Assembly (NCBI GenBank): GCA_015956445.1
Contig: WIUZ02000003.1
Location: 1,488,001-1,552,000 of the forward strand
DNA: 64,000 nt
Reading direction: 5' to 3'
Source: Thelephora terrestris
Lineage: Eukaryota > Basidiomycota > Agaricomycetes > Thelephorales > Thelephoraceae
Notes under the pieces: model-generated
The model's input: the letters and a program-made list of their open reading frames with translations, nothing else
Database searches by the model: none
Told to the model about the DNA's origin: nothing
Shown: piece after piece, positions 45,480-56,127 of the stretch
Layout: every line of letters starts with the position of its first letter
Numbering within the stretch: position 1 is the stretch's first letter
Translations under genes and position numbers: made by a program

Positions 45480-46905
45480 TCAACCCGTCAAAACTTCATT
45501 CAAAACCTTCAGCACAGCATCGGCGTCCGGGCGCATCTTAGGCCGGCGCCGCCAACACCTCTTCACAGTTTTCCAAAGCGAATCCGTAAACCCGACCTCG
45601 GGCCTGGATGGAAGATCCCCTTGTCTGAGCTTCTCTGCAATGACCCACTCCGCGAACTCGTGATGGGGTCTACGCCCGCACATGGTCTATTCGTTCGTTT
45701 TCTCAAACCGTGCAATCACACAACAGAGAACGGGCGTACCTCGTAGATAACGATCCCAAGTGCGAAGATATCTGACTTCGTCGTTGGTTTCGCGGCCTCG
45801 GGGCCATATTTTTCCGGCCACAACAGCTCCGGGCTCATGTACGCGGTTGTCCCATCTTGCTCGCCGGTACCAGAGCTCGTGAAACCTGCGATAACGCGAC
45901 TGAGGCCGAAATCGGCCAAACACGCTCGCCTAAGTTTGTTGACTAAGATGTTTGGCTGTGGTCAAGGATTGTATTCTGTGAGCGCAGAAAAATCAGGCGA
46001 TAAAAGCAAGAGGCGCACTCCTTTAAGGTCCCCATGTATTATGTCTTGTGAGTGCAAGTAGCTTAGCCCTGCAGCGACGTCCTTCAGCTACCATCGGAAG
46101 AGTGTTACCGTTCCGTGACAGATGAAATGCAAGTAGGAGCTCACCAGCTCCACTTTGTTCACATCCTGATTCCGCTCTATAAACCCCCCGATCCTCCCAT
46201 TCTTCATGAGCTCTGACACTATCTGGTACTTTTCGTGGCCTTGTTCCGTTACCATCACTGCACCGATGAATGGGACTATGTTTGGGTGGCTTAGGTATTT
46301 CCACACGATCACCTCCTTGCAAAACGCCTGCACAGTGTGAAAACAAACGTCAACCCGACATCCGCCACCGCAATGCAAGCCGAGAACCAACCTTTGTGAG
46401 GTTCGTCTTCTCTGTCTCGGTATATGACGAGAAGAACTTCACTTCCTTAATGACGACTTCCTCGCCGTTGTGTGTTCCGAGCCAGACACTTGAAAATCCG
46501 CCATTGCCATGTTCAGAAACGAGCTGGTAATTCGAGACCTGCACCGAGTTTGGAAGAACACTATGCCATGCGCAAACTCGGGCCAGGTATTGAACGCATG
46601 TAGGTTGATCTTTTTGAGGCAGCCAACCTGCTCTCAGGGCCTATTCCCCATTAAGTATTGACCAGCGTTTCAATGCAAGGAAACGAACCTCGTCTAGCAG
46701 CTCAACGAGCTTTGAGGCATCGCCTGATTCCAAACTTTTCACTCCCAGTTTCTTGTTCTCGCTTTTCAAGAATTTCTAGAGGAAATCAACCCGTTTCTCT
46801 GGGCTAAGGTCGTGGGAGACGAGGTACTTGGAAATGGAAGTCTTGGGTACGGGCCCCTTGACTGGATCCAACCACCCGTCAGTGTGCTCAACGGTCGTTG
46901 GTGAC
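45480..46905 (-). CDS. TKL-type protein kinase, minus strand (5' end uncertain)
   Basis: Reading the minus strand, an upstream exon near 46900-46690 encodes GWLDPVKGPVPKTSISKYLV and, after a stop or intron, SLESGDASKLVELLDE. The next exon has QKDQPTCVQYLARVCAWHSV, then the glycine loop EHGNGGFSSVWLG and EEVVIKEVKFF (ATP lysine). Later exons have HPNIVPFIGAVMV, KYQIVSELMKNGRIGGFIE, LSYLHSQDIIHGDLKG (catalytic loop), NILVNKL, CLADFGLSRV (DFG), TTAYMSPELLW and SDIFALGIVIYE. A last exon (45683-45480) has WKTVKRCWRRRPKMRPDADA and ends LNEVLTG. All key kinase residues are present. The first exon may be incomplete or damaged: an in-frame stop follows EKRVDFL. A fold-back element lies 30 bp beyond the 5' end. 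Confidence 0.75.
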
Positions 46906-46932
46906 TCACCGCCACGATTCGAGCTACTCCAT

Positions 46933-47487
46933 CAGTAGTCCTTACTGAAAAAGTACTTTTCCCTGGGACTTTCTCCCAGGGCAGGGTAAAACCCTAGGCT
47001 GGGAGGGGTAATACCCTTCAAGGGGGTCATGTGACGTGCTGGTCTGGAGATGTGGGTGGTGGCTTTGATCATGTAACTTTTCCCAAAAAAGAAATTATGA
47101 TGGCTTATGTAAGAGAATTGACTATTATGTAAAGTTAAATAGTTATGTTATTTTTTCTCTATAGGGAAAAAAAGACATAAAATTACATATCTTTTACATA
47201 ACAAATTGCCATAATAGTAAATTGTTTTATATAAGCCATCAAATATTTCTTTTTGGGGAAATTACATAACCTGCTTACATAAGCCATCATAATTTCCTCA
47301 TTTGGGAGAGGTTACATGATAAAAGCCATGTCCTCAGTTCACCCACGTCTCTGGACCAGCAAGTCACATGACCCCCTTGAGGGGTATCACCCCTCCCAGC
47401 CTAGGGTTTTACCCTGCCCTGGGAAAAAAATTCCCCTGCCCTGGGAGAAAGTCCCAGTGAAAAGTACTCTTACAGTAAGGACTACTG
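46933..47487. mobile_element. AT-rich fold-back element with long inverted repeats
   Basis: A 555-bp palindromic element. The left end cagtagtccttactg is matched by the reverse complement of the right end. The repeat continues inward through AGTACTTTTC.CTGGGACT, TTCTCCCAGGG, TAAAACCCTAGGCTGGGAGG and GGTCATGTGAC on both arms. The arms run into AT-rich DNA with further inverted copies of TTATGATGGCTTATGTAA and ATTATG.CA. The GC-rich arms and very AT-rich core differ from all flanking sequence. A clear target duplication was not found, so the true ends may be slightly different. It has no coding capacity and is most like a fold-back MITE. Confidence 0.85.
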
Positions 47488-47583
47488 CGCAGGAGTCGAC
47501 CCATCGGCCATCCATGTGACACCCACCCATCATTCAAAACTTGTGCTATACTTGTCATCTAGTAACTACATCAGGGTTACTTT

Positions 47584-50500
47584 CTAAGATCGCGCGTGGT
47601 TTCGCCCAATTGCAACCATCCCTGCAGCCCCCTCCACCTGAGGCAACGGCTGTCCTGAGCTTGACATGGGCTGTGGGAGAAATCCAACTTGAACAAGCCA
47701 GGCCAAATACAACCCCATAACCTCTTCCGTTACCAACACCCCAGTCTCAACAGGCACCAACTCCAACAACGCCCGGGTGTTCCTATCATCCAACTCAGGT
47801 GCCTTGGTACTCGTCGGTAGGTCATCCAGGACAAAATGAAGCAGAGGAAACAGCGCATTATCCTGAACCTCCATGACGTGCCGCTCTAGTTTCCTCCTCC
47901 AATCCAAATACCCGCACTGCTCCACCTGATAGCCATATTGAGCCAGTGACAAGAACATGTTGTTGAACGTCAATCTCGGTTTTGCTGTGATATGCAACAC
48001 CGACATGGCACAGTTCTTGCGCAGATGGCCCAGAGCCGCTAACGCTGCGCATCGGGCAACATGATCTACAGGGATCATATTGACTGTGTTGTTGATGTTC
48101 GGTACTAGTCCCAGTTGAATGCATCCTTTAACCATACGCCAAATAAAATCATCCGTATTCGTCACTAGCCGGGACACCACGATCAGTCATCCTCAAAACA
48201 AGTCATGAACCCAAGCCCGGCTCACCTGCAGATTTGGAATCACCAACCACATATCCAGGGCGCACAATGTGCCCTCTCAGTCCTCTCCTCCCAGCCTCAA
48301 ACAGCAATTTCTCTGAAACCCACTTTGACTGACCGTAGCCCAACTTCAAACCGTGCCTTGCTCCCTCCAGGTCGTCGTCCTCAGGGACCCCCAACAGCCT
48401 GTCTGGGTCGTTCAGCAAAGAATCAGACAGTTGTACATAATGTGGAGTATCCAGGGCGGACGTTGAAGAGACAAAGACAAAGAGCTTCTGCCTGCCAGCA
48501 GATGCCAGCTCTATGGCTGTCAATGTGGCGAGGACGTTTGCTGGTCGTAGTTTTTCATATGGGTATACCCAATGGACCTGAGTGTAAAAAAGTCAGTACA
48601 TCGCTCTCACGGATAGATTGTCACCCACAAAGGCGCCGTTATGTAGGATCACGTCTACTTCATTGGCAACCTTGTCCCAAATCGCGGCAGAAAGTCCAAA
48701 CCGCGCCTGGTCAAGATCACCGCATAGAACCTCCAATCTTGATGACTCAACCCATTGTTCGTCCCAAATCCCCCTTCCAGTCGAGCTTTGCCGTAATCTC
48801 TCCATAGCCTTCTCCTGGCTGCCGTCTCGCACAAGGCAGAATACTTTCGACACTTGGTCATTTCGGAGGAGATCTTTGAGCACAAAGGCTCCTAGGAATC
48901 CGGTGGCGCCAGTAAGGAAAACTCTGAACTTCCGTGTACCGAAATCTTCCGGCAACGGGGGATATGACTCCTTCAACTGTTCCTTCAGAGACTCGAAATC
49001 CGTGCCATATTCCTCAGCACGTTTAGCAACCCCCGCGGTCGGGACGCCAGGCACCTTTGGCACCTTGTAATCCAGCCCAAGATCGGCATTCTTGAGGACA
49101 TCGACCTGTGCTGCTTGGTCAGCTACTGTAGGATGGTCGAATACCAGTCCTAGTGGCGCCTCGATGATGAAGGTCTTTCGGATTTCGAAGATCAGACGTG
49201 TCGCAAGGATCGAATGGCCACCAAGATCAAAGAAGCTTTCATCGAGGGGAATTGGATCGGGAGCATTGGGAAGGATGTTGCCCCATATCGCTCGGATAGT
49301 TGCTTCGGTTGGGTTGACCGCCTGTGTACCTGCATGTCTGGACTCGATGGACGCTGCCTGAACGGTATCAGGGAACGGTAGCGAGGGTTTGTCGATTTTC
49401 CCGTTGGGGTTCAATGGCATCCGCTTCAAGGGGACAAAAACTGTATGGCGACAAGTCAGGGGGCAGGATCAGAAACTTTGATGTCACAAGAGACCGGAAC
49501 TGAGCACATACGAGATGGAATGCTGTAACTGGGTAGTTTCTTCTCCAGATGTTCACGGACGTCTTTGATCAACCGCTTGTATTTCCGAATTCCGCCCGCA
49601 ACTCCTTTATCTTCGTCTCCAGAAATTGTGTCGCTCTCGAAACCTGCCAAGTCTGGAGCCTCCAAGGGTACGAAATAACTAACGAGTATCTTTTCTTCGT
49701 CCTTTTCCCTCCTTACAAGCGTGACGTTCTCCCGGATAAGAGGATGCTGGCTCAGTAGCGTATCGATCTCTCCCAGCTCGATGCGGAACCCCCGGATCTT
49801 GACTTGGTCGTCGGCTCTGCCGGCGCACTCAACGGATCCATTGGGCATGTAGCGTCCTAGGTCTCCAGAGCGATACATTCTGTCTCGAATCCCCTTCCAG
49901 TGGCGAGCGGCGGGTGGGGCATGTCCTTCCTTCGGATGCAGCATCGTGTCCTGTCGAGGTGTGTTTGAAGCACTGAACCAGTTCTGAACGAATTTCTGCA
50001 GGGTGGCATTGGTATCCGAATAACCTTCCGCCAACCCCCCCGATCGCACGTAGATCTCCCCGACTTCACCGACCCCACAGAGAACGCTCTTGTCAAGTCG
50101 GTTCACGACTAAGAGTTGAACGTCTATCATTCCAGATCCGGCTGGCATGACATCTTTCTGAGTAGAAAGGAAGGTGGGATCATCGGAAACGCAAGGAATC
50201 TCCATGTATGAGACCGCGCGTTGAGTCTCTGTGGTACCGTACATGTTGATGATGCGAACGTTCTGAGCAAGGGCTTGTAGACGGAGGCAGTCCCTCTTGG
50301 TCAAGACATCACCGACGAAGAACGCGTTGCGAAGAGTAGGGATCTGCGCCGTAGCTTGTGCGGAAAGTAATTGACCCATAGCTGGCGTGAGGTGAGTAAC
50401 CGTGACCTGATGCTCGGCCATCCACTCGGCGAGCCTGCCAGGTGTGCCAATATCCTCCGGAGTCGGAACATAGAGTTGGGCTCCAAAGAACAGAGGTGTG

Positions 50501-52136
50501 AAGACTGGAAACAACCAGACTTCAGTAATTGAGTTAGAGGTGGGCACCGAGGCGCTCACTGTCTCGCTGAATTGGGTCGTGAGCAATTCCACTGAGCATC
50601 GTAAACCTGGAGTGTTCCCCAATCTCGAAACGTTGCTCCATCCATGGGAAGAAGTGGGTCAGGGAATAGTGCCGGCCCTTGACGCCTTTGGGAACACCCG
50701 TACTTCCGCTCGTGAACGATAGTGTTCCTATGCTATCCGGTCCAATTATTACGTTGGGATCTATCTCGGCCAGATGAATCTGCGGCGCAAGTACATCGAC
50801 TGAACCCTCGTCTATGCTGCCGCCCATGACCTCGCCGTTCCGAAGGAGTTGTAGAGCGGGAACTTCGACCCTGATGCCCAATTCGGAATTGATGAACTCG
50901 CGAACGTTGGAGTTGATTCTTCCAGCTCCTTTGAGGACAATGAGTGCTCGGGGTTGGGCAACCCCGAGGTAGATGGTTTGTCGAGAAGGGGGATAAGCAG
51001 GATCTGTATCAGCAAATATCAGTAGTCAATTCCAGTCCCCGATATTCAATTGTAATACCAATCACTGAGAATGTCGCGCCGGTCTTCAAGGTAGCCAGGA
51101 TGGCAACCACTAGTTCCACGCTTCTGTGCGCGTATATCATCACAACTTCTTCCGGTTGGACACCATGTGTCAACAAGTGATGGGCCAAAATATTCGCTGC
51201 GCGCCAGATGGCGCCATAAGTGTAGGTGAGAGGGTGGGAGAGTTCGTCTCCAGGAGTCTGGACGACGCACGGCCGGTCTGGGAACTTTGATGCATTCTGA
51301 GAGAAGATGTCCGTAATAGCCCCCTTCCAGTCACACCAATTGAGGTCCGCGGTGGGGTCGGGGAGCCTTTCTTTTTGTGAGTCCGTGAGTAAAGGAACAG
51401 ACCCGATCGGTGACAATGGTTTGGAAGCCACCCGACGTAAGAACGAGGATAGCTGGTCAACGATCACAGCAATGCGGGTTTGCGTAAACAACAACGAATT
51501 GTAGAGGATTTTGAGAGTAATATGGGGGGCAAGGGATGCACGCGACGTAGTGGTCGCACGAGTGACGAAGACGGTAAGATCTGATGTTGAACTTGTCGAT
51601 CGAATGAAATTGTCCTTCGCAGGGTCAGTCTCATCAAAGAATCTGACGCGGAAGAGAGGCTTTTCGTCGCGGTCCTTGGCCAGAGCTTTGACGATTGTCT
51701 CGTAGGGGAGTACGTCAGCCTCGGCGTCTCTCTCGACTTGTTGGACCTTTCGCACGATAGCCCAGAAGGGATCTGATGGATCTACAGAGAGGCGGAGTAG
51801 GAGAGGATCACGGGCAATAGCGGAAGAGGAGCCGATGACTATATCTTGATCTCCAGTGTATCGATGAAGCAAAACAGTGAATGCTGCCAAGAGAAGGTGG
51901 AAGACGGATGGGGTTGCGGGGACAGAGTCGCTCTTGCCGTCGTCGATGTCGTCATCATCAAAAAGTGCTAGCTTCAGCAATCCGCGGGATGTTTGTTCGG
52001 GGAGTTCCCCAATGTGTGCGGCCTCATCGAGCTTGTTCCCGACGGTCGGTCTGGGGTAATCAGTCGGAAGGGATATCAACGGAACATTTTGTAGCCTCTC
52101 CACGACCCGGCGGAGGCGTGCTTCTTCGTCGTCCAT
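47584..52136 (-). CDS. L-2-aminoadipate reductase (alpha-aminoadipate semialdehyde dehydrogenase)
   Basis: Reduces L-2-aminoadipate to its semialdehyde using ATP and NADPH, a committed step of fungal lysine synthesis. Six exons, 52136-51059, 51003-50560, 50504-49512, 49440-48629, 48577-48226 and 48164-47584, all in phase, give 1419 aa, close to yeast Lys2 (1392). Domains in order: a Lys2-specific N-terminal domain (to about residue 260, [18 protein letters not shown]); an adenylation domain with [33 protein letters not shown] and [15 protein letters not shown]; a carrier domain with [13 protein letters not shown], whose Ser takes phosphopantetheine; and a reductase domain starting [14 protein letters not shown] with a YGQSKWVSE catalytic-type motif. 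The first in-frame ATG giving [11 protein letters not shown] is used. No lesions seen. It needs a phosphopantetheinyl transferase (Lys5 type) from elsewhere. It is divergent from a probable vacuolar basic-amino-acid carrier. Confidence 0.95.
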
Positions 52137-52187
52137 GGTGTCCAAGTGAGAGGGTGGGCGGCGGGAGGAAAATTATCCCCACGACCG

Positions 52188-52225
52188 TAAGGGAGAGGGT
52201 CTTATCTAAGGGAGAGGGTCTTATC
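52188..52225 (-). promoter_or_regulatory. Tandem 19-bp repeat with GATA sites upstream of lys2
   Basis: Two exact adjacent copies of taagggagagggtcttatc. Read toward lys2, each contains GATAAG, the site of fungal GATA-type nitrogen regulators (AreA/Gln3 family). They lie 50-90 bp upstream of the Lys2 ATG, on the side shared with the divergent transporter. Regulatory use is inferred from motif and position. Confidence 0.5.
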
Positions 52226-52519
52226 TTTACCCACGGTTGTGATTCGCTGTCTCTTCTGTGACTGCGTGGATGCATGCATCAGAAGTTTCTGCTCTCCTCC
52301 TCTTGGTTTATCGTGCTTTGCTCTTTTTCTCCTCTATCTCTTTCTCCATATCCCTCATGCTCGTTGTTCTCAACGAAAAGATTGACGTCATTTTCGCCCT
52401 TCTATGTGTTGGTGGGACTGGTTCGCATGATTTTTCTCCTACTAGACCTTTTTCAAAATTTGTACATCTACTATTATGGGGGTCGTGGGCCAGTTGAATT
52501 CCGATTCTATCCGAGGCGC

Positions 52520-52810
52520 GATCGCGCCCGGGAGCCTGGTATGCTTCCGCGTCCACCCCCAAGTGACTTCGTCGAGATGGGAATAACGACCACGCAGCTC
52601 ACCCCCTTTTCGTGTCGCAAACGAGCGTAAACTGGGTATCGGTTTCAGAACGCCCTTTTCTCGTCGCCTTCATCATTATCAAGACGCCTCACCCGCATTC
52701 AACCATCCTCTCTCCACCCCTGATCAAGATCCATTTTTATCCCCCCCTCTTGTTTGAATACGCGAACTTTTGGTCGTCTTTTTCATTTTGAGAGTTCGGA
52801 TTCCTACCAC
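52520..52810 (+). repeat. Dispersed repeat, partner 42090-42410
   Basis: Shares ordered landmarks with 42090-42410: GCCTGGTATG.TTCCGCGTC-like text, GGA.ATAACGAC, CGCCTCAC, a CCATTTTTATCCCCC block, GCGA.CTTT..GTCGTCT and CATTTTGAGAGTTC.GATTCC. In the partner copy this region is the 5' end of a membrane-protein gene. Here it sits between lys2 and the transporter and no intact frame follows, so it is probably a decayed gene copy or part of a common mobile repeat. Confidence 0.6.
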
Positions 52811-53128
52811 TGATCCAGTTTCTCCTTTCGGCGGAGCGACCGACCGCGTGATCACCTTATTACAGGCAAGGCGATATGTAAGTAGGCATTTTACGTCGAG
52901 CGGTCAAGCGATTGCCCTGGCGCTTACATCCAGCTTACATCACAGAGCGTCCGTCGATTCTATAGCAACGCCGCATCGGTCTGATGTAATACAAACCTCC
53001 CGGACATCGCTGCTTCGCTCCCTATCACTCTGCCCTCTAACCCTTCTCTTGGGCAGCTACCTCCTCGCATCTCCCAAGGGCTCAGCAAGCCAACCACTCG
53101 GAAGTCTGCGCATCAAATAAGCACTTTC

Positions 53129-55547
53129 ATGACCGGCCAGACGACGCACAACGACGAAACCAGCCCCTTATTGGGGCGCCAGAGGACAGAATCACGCCAA
53201 AAACTAGTCGCTAACGAGATCACCCAAACGACGGACGATAAAGAAGCAACTGGGAGAAGACTCGTGTGGATCCTAACGGCAGTATGGTCTTCCGTGTTTT
53301 TGGGTGCACTGGATGGTACGTTACCTTGGGTATTGCTTACAACTAAACTGTACACAACTACATTAACGCAACCACAGGTACAATTGTCGCAACGCTACTC
53401 TCTCCCATAGGCGCATACTTCAATCGATCACATCAATCATCTTACATCGGAACTTCATATTTGCTGTCCGTGTGCTGCTTCACGCCATTATACGGGAGAC
53501 TATCGGATATTCTTGGCCGCAGGGGAGCAATGCTACTGGCATTGTCGTTATTTGGATCGGGGACATTCCTATGTGGCATCGCGCCATCGATGAACGTCCT
53601 CATTGCTGCACGTGTGATTGCGGGTATGGGAGGAGGCGGGTCAGTACTCCAATTTTACGCCAGTTGTTGTTGACTACAATGTCCTCTACTTACCACGTCC
53701 GCAGAGTCATGACTGGTGAGTGGAAATTGCGATTGGATAGAGGGAGAATGAATTGACGCACCATCAATAGTGCAATCCATCATCGTCACAGACTTGGTGC
53801 CACTGTTTGTGCTCCACATTTATACGACTCCCATCCAACCCCTGATTCAGTATTCTAGAAAGAAGCGAGGTCTCTTTCAGGGTATAGCCAGCATGTACGA
53901 TATTCACACCCTCTACCCTCACGCTCTCTAACACTTCTCCCAGTGTCTTCTCCGCTGGCGCCAGTCTTGGTGGGCCGTTGGGAGGATGGCTCAATGACCA
54001 GTTTGGTTGGTACGCCAGTTTCCTTAACAATTTACGGATGATAGCCTAACAATCCCTTCTCAGGAGATCGGCGTTCCTGTTCCAGGCAAGCCACGCACAT
54101 TCTCAAATGCCCAATCTCAAAGCGCTCACCCAAAACTGATTCCAGGTCCCTATCCTAGCACTATCCATGATACTGATCATGATCAAAGTCGACATTCCGC
54201 TTCCAGAGGAAATCCGTTCCTTGACCCTTCACACTAGGCTCAAGCGAATCGACCTTCTTGGGTCGTTAACACTCGTCCTGACTGTGGGATCTTTGCTGCT
54301 CGGCTTATCCCTGAGATCGATGGAGGAACTTCCCTGGTCGCACCCACTCACATGGGGTCTCATATCCGCCAGCGTTGTTTGGGGATTTATCTTCCTGATT
54401 GTCGAGACAAAGGTCGCTGTGTCTCCCGTGATGCCTATCCGGCTCATGAAACAAAGGACGCCCCTTGCGATCGCACTCGCCAATTTCTTTGCGAGCATCG
54501 CCTCATTCTCGCTGCTCTATAATGTTCCACTGGTGCGTAGCCTGGACCACTGCATACTGTGGATCCTAATCCCATTGTACATATCTAGTATTTTTCTGCT
54601 GTACGATTGGACTCATCCACCGATGCTGGACTCCACTTGATGCCACACTCGGTACGGAAATCCAACGCTCCAAATGGCGAGACTTACACTCGAATATTAG
54701 ATTTCCATTGCCTGTGGAAGTTTGTTCGCTGGATGGTAAGATGGTGTCTGATCGTGCCAAGTGGTTTTAATCTGACATTCCCTTTCGCAGGACCATGCGC
54801 AGGACCGGTAAACTATATACCCTGACCTTGGTATCCGTGGCTCTCAGTATCATCTCAAGCATATACATCGCTTTGTGGGACTTTGATACATCACAGTTCC
54901 ACCTATGGTTCGACGTGGTTCCTTCCGGCTTCGGAATTGCGAGTTTTATCACTTCAATGTTGATTGTGAGCCTTGGCGGCCATCAGACCGTGTCGCTTTC
55001 TCACCTTTGGTATGATCACAGGCGATGATCGCAAACGTGGCAAGAGAGGATATCGCGGTGGCCACGGGGATCTTGTTCCTTTTCCGAACGACCGGACAAG
55101 TACTCGGGGTCAGCTTGAGTGGGGCGCTTCTTCAGGCGGTCCTTACAAAACAGCTTCGGAAGAGGATCACAGGACCTGGCGCTTCCGAAGTTTGATTCTC
55201 TCTCGCTTAACAGTCTCTCGCTCGTTTAGCTGACCTTACCTCAGATAATCGAACGCATCAAACACAGCACAACGATAATTCCGGAACTTCCAACTCACTT
55301 ACGGGTGGCTGCCGTAAATTCATACGCGGACGGTCTAAAAGCGGTGTTCATTTTACAGATTGTGTGGAACGTCCTGGCTTTTGCGTGTTGTTTACCGATC
55401 CAGGAGAGGCCGTTACCGTGCGTCTGTTCACCCTTTGGTCATCGAGTCGGCGGACATTGAGTGTTCTTATTTCTTTCTAGAGCCACGATGGAGGAACAAG
55501 AGAGGTTGTATCGAGACCGACAAAATGAACGAGACCAGAATCCTTAA
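53129..55547 (+). CDS. MFS carrier, vacuolar basic amino acid transporter-like (Vba type)
   Basis: Fourteen exons could be placed (53129-53315, 53378-53639, 53705-53715, 53771-53804, 53859-53894, 53944-54009, 54064-54085, 54146-54532, 54589-54651, 54701-54735, 54791-54965, 55022-55189, 55245-55417, 55481-55547). All phases agree and give 561 aa. Family signatures: FLGALDG then TIVATLLSPIG, SSYIGTSYLLSVCCFTPLYG, RLSDILGRRGAMLLALSLFG (MFS motif A), AARVIAGMGGGGVMTVQSII, LKKRGLFQGIASIVF, GGPLGGWLNDQFGW (motif C-like), and late helices with RTTGQVLGVSLSGALLQ. The acidic/Arg-rich N-terminal tail contains ETSPLLG, a dileucine-type sorting signal common in vacuolar proteins. The intron after exon 7 appears to use a GC donor (GCAAGC). 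One 11-nt microexon is required. Yeast relatives import Lys, His and Arg into the vacuole. Confidence 0.87.
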
Positions 55548-56127
55548 CGGGACGAATCGGGTACCCCGTAGGTTCTGACACGTTAAGACGCTGGATGAAG
55601 CTTCGGTACTGAGCTTAGAAAACGGATTCGTAGCACTAGAGAATGCACCCTGCTACTCTCTACTCATCTAGGGAACATCGGAATCGCGCGGTCGGAACTG
55701 AGTCGGGCACCGGTATGCTTCGTTGTTGGGGCTTAAGCCTCTGAACTTGAGGCTGGTTTCCACCCTATCCTAACAAAATTCAAGCGTTCCATAAGCTTGC
55801 CACAGCTCCAGAGCTGGGCACTATATGCGTGGATCAGAAAAATCTTGCGATGTCAGAAACTCTGAACCCTTCCTGTACGGGTGTCGCAACACTCGCATAA
55901 GATTCCACTAAGTGCTCCCAACAAATAAATTGAAGGACACTAAGGTCCGGCTGGGGGGGAGACGGACGAGATATAGTCGATGAATCGCAACGTAGAAGTC
56001 TCGAAGATGGGTAAGCAATGCTTTCCTCCTAGGTTGATGTTTGGTTCCACTACAATGCAGCCCTAATGACAACTGAAGATCTCAGCTCATCAGAACATAA
56101 CTCGGAAGGCGTCCGCAGACGCAACAA
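55548..56127. other. Intergenic between convergent genes, nothing recognised
   Basis: About 580 bp between the transporter stop and the stop of the minus-strand gene. It likely holds both terminators. No RNA or repeat was recognised. Confidence 0.5.

Noticed and set aside
47584-52136. Secondary-metabolite NRPS-like gene
   Set aside because: The adenylation-carrier-reductase layout is NRPS-like, but the N-terminal LPTDYPRP motif, exon order and length match the primary-metabolism Lys2 enzyme, and no tailoring genes are adjacent.
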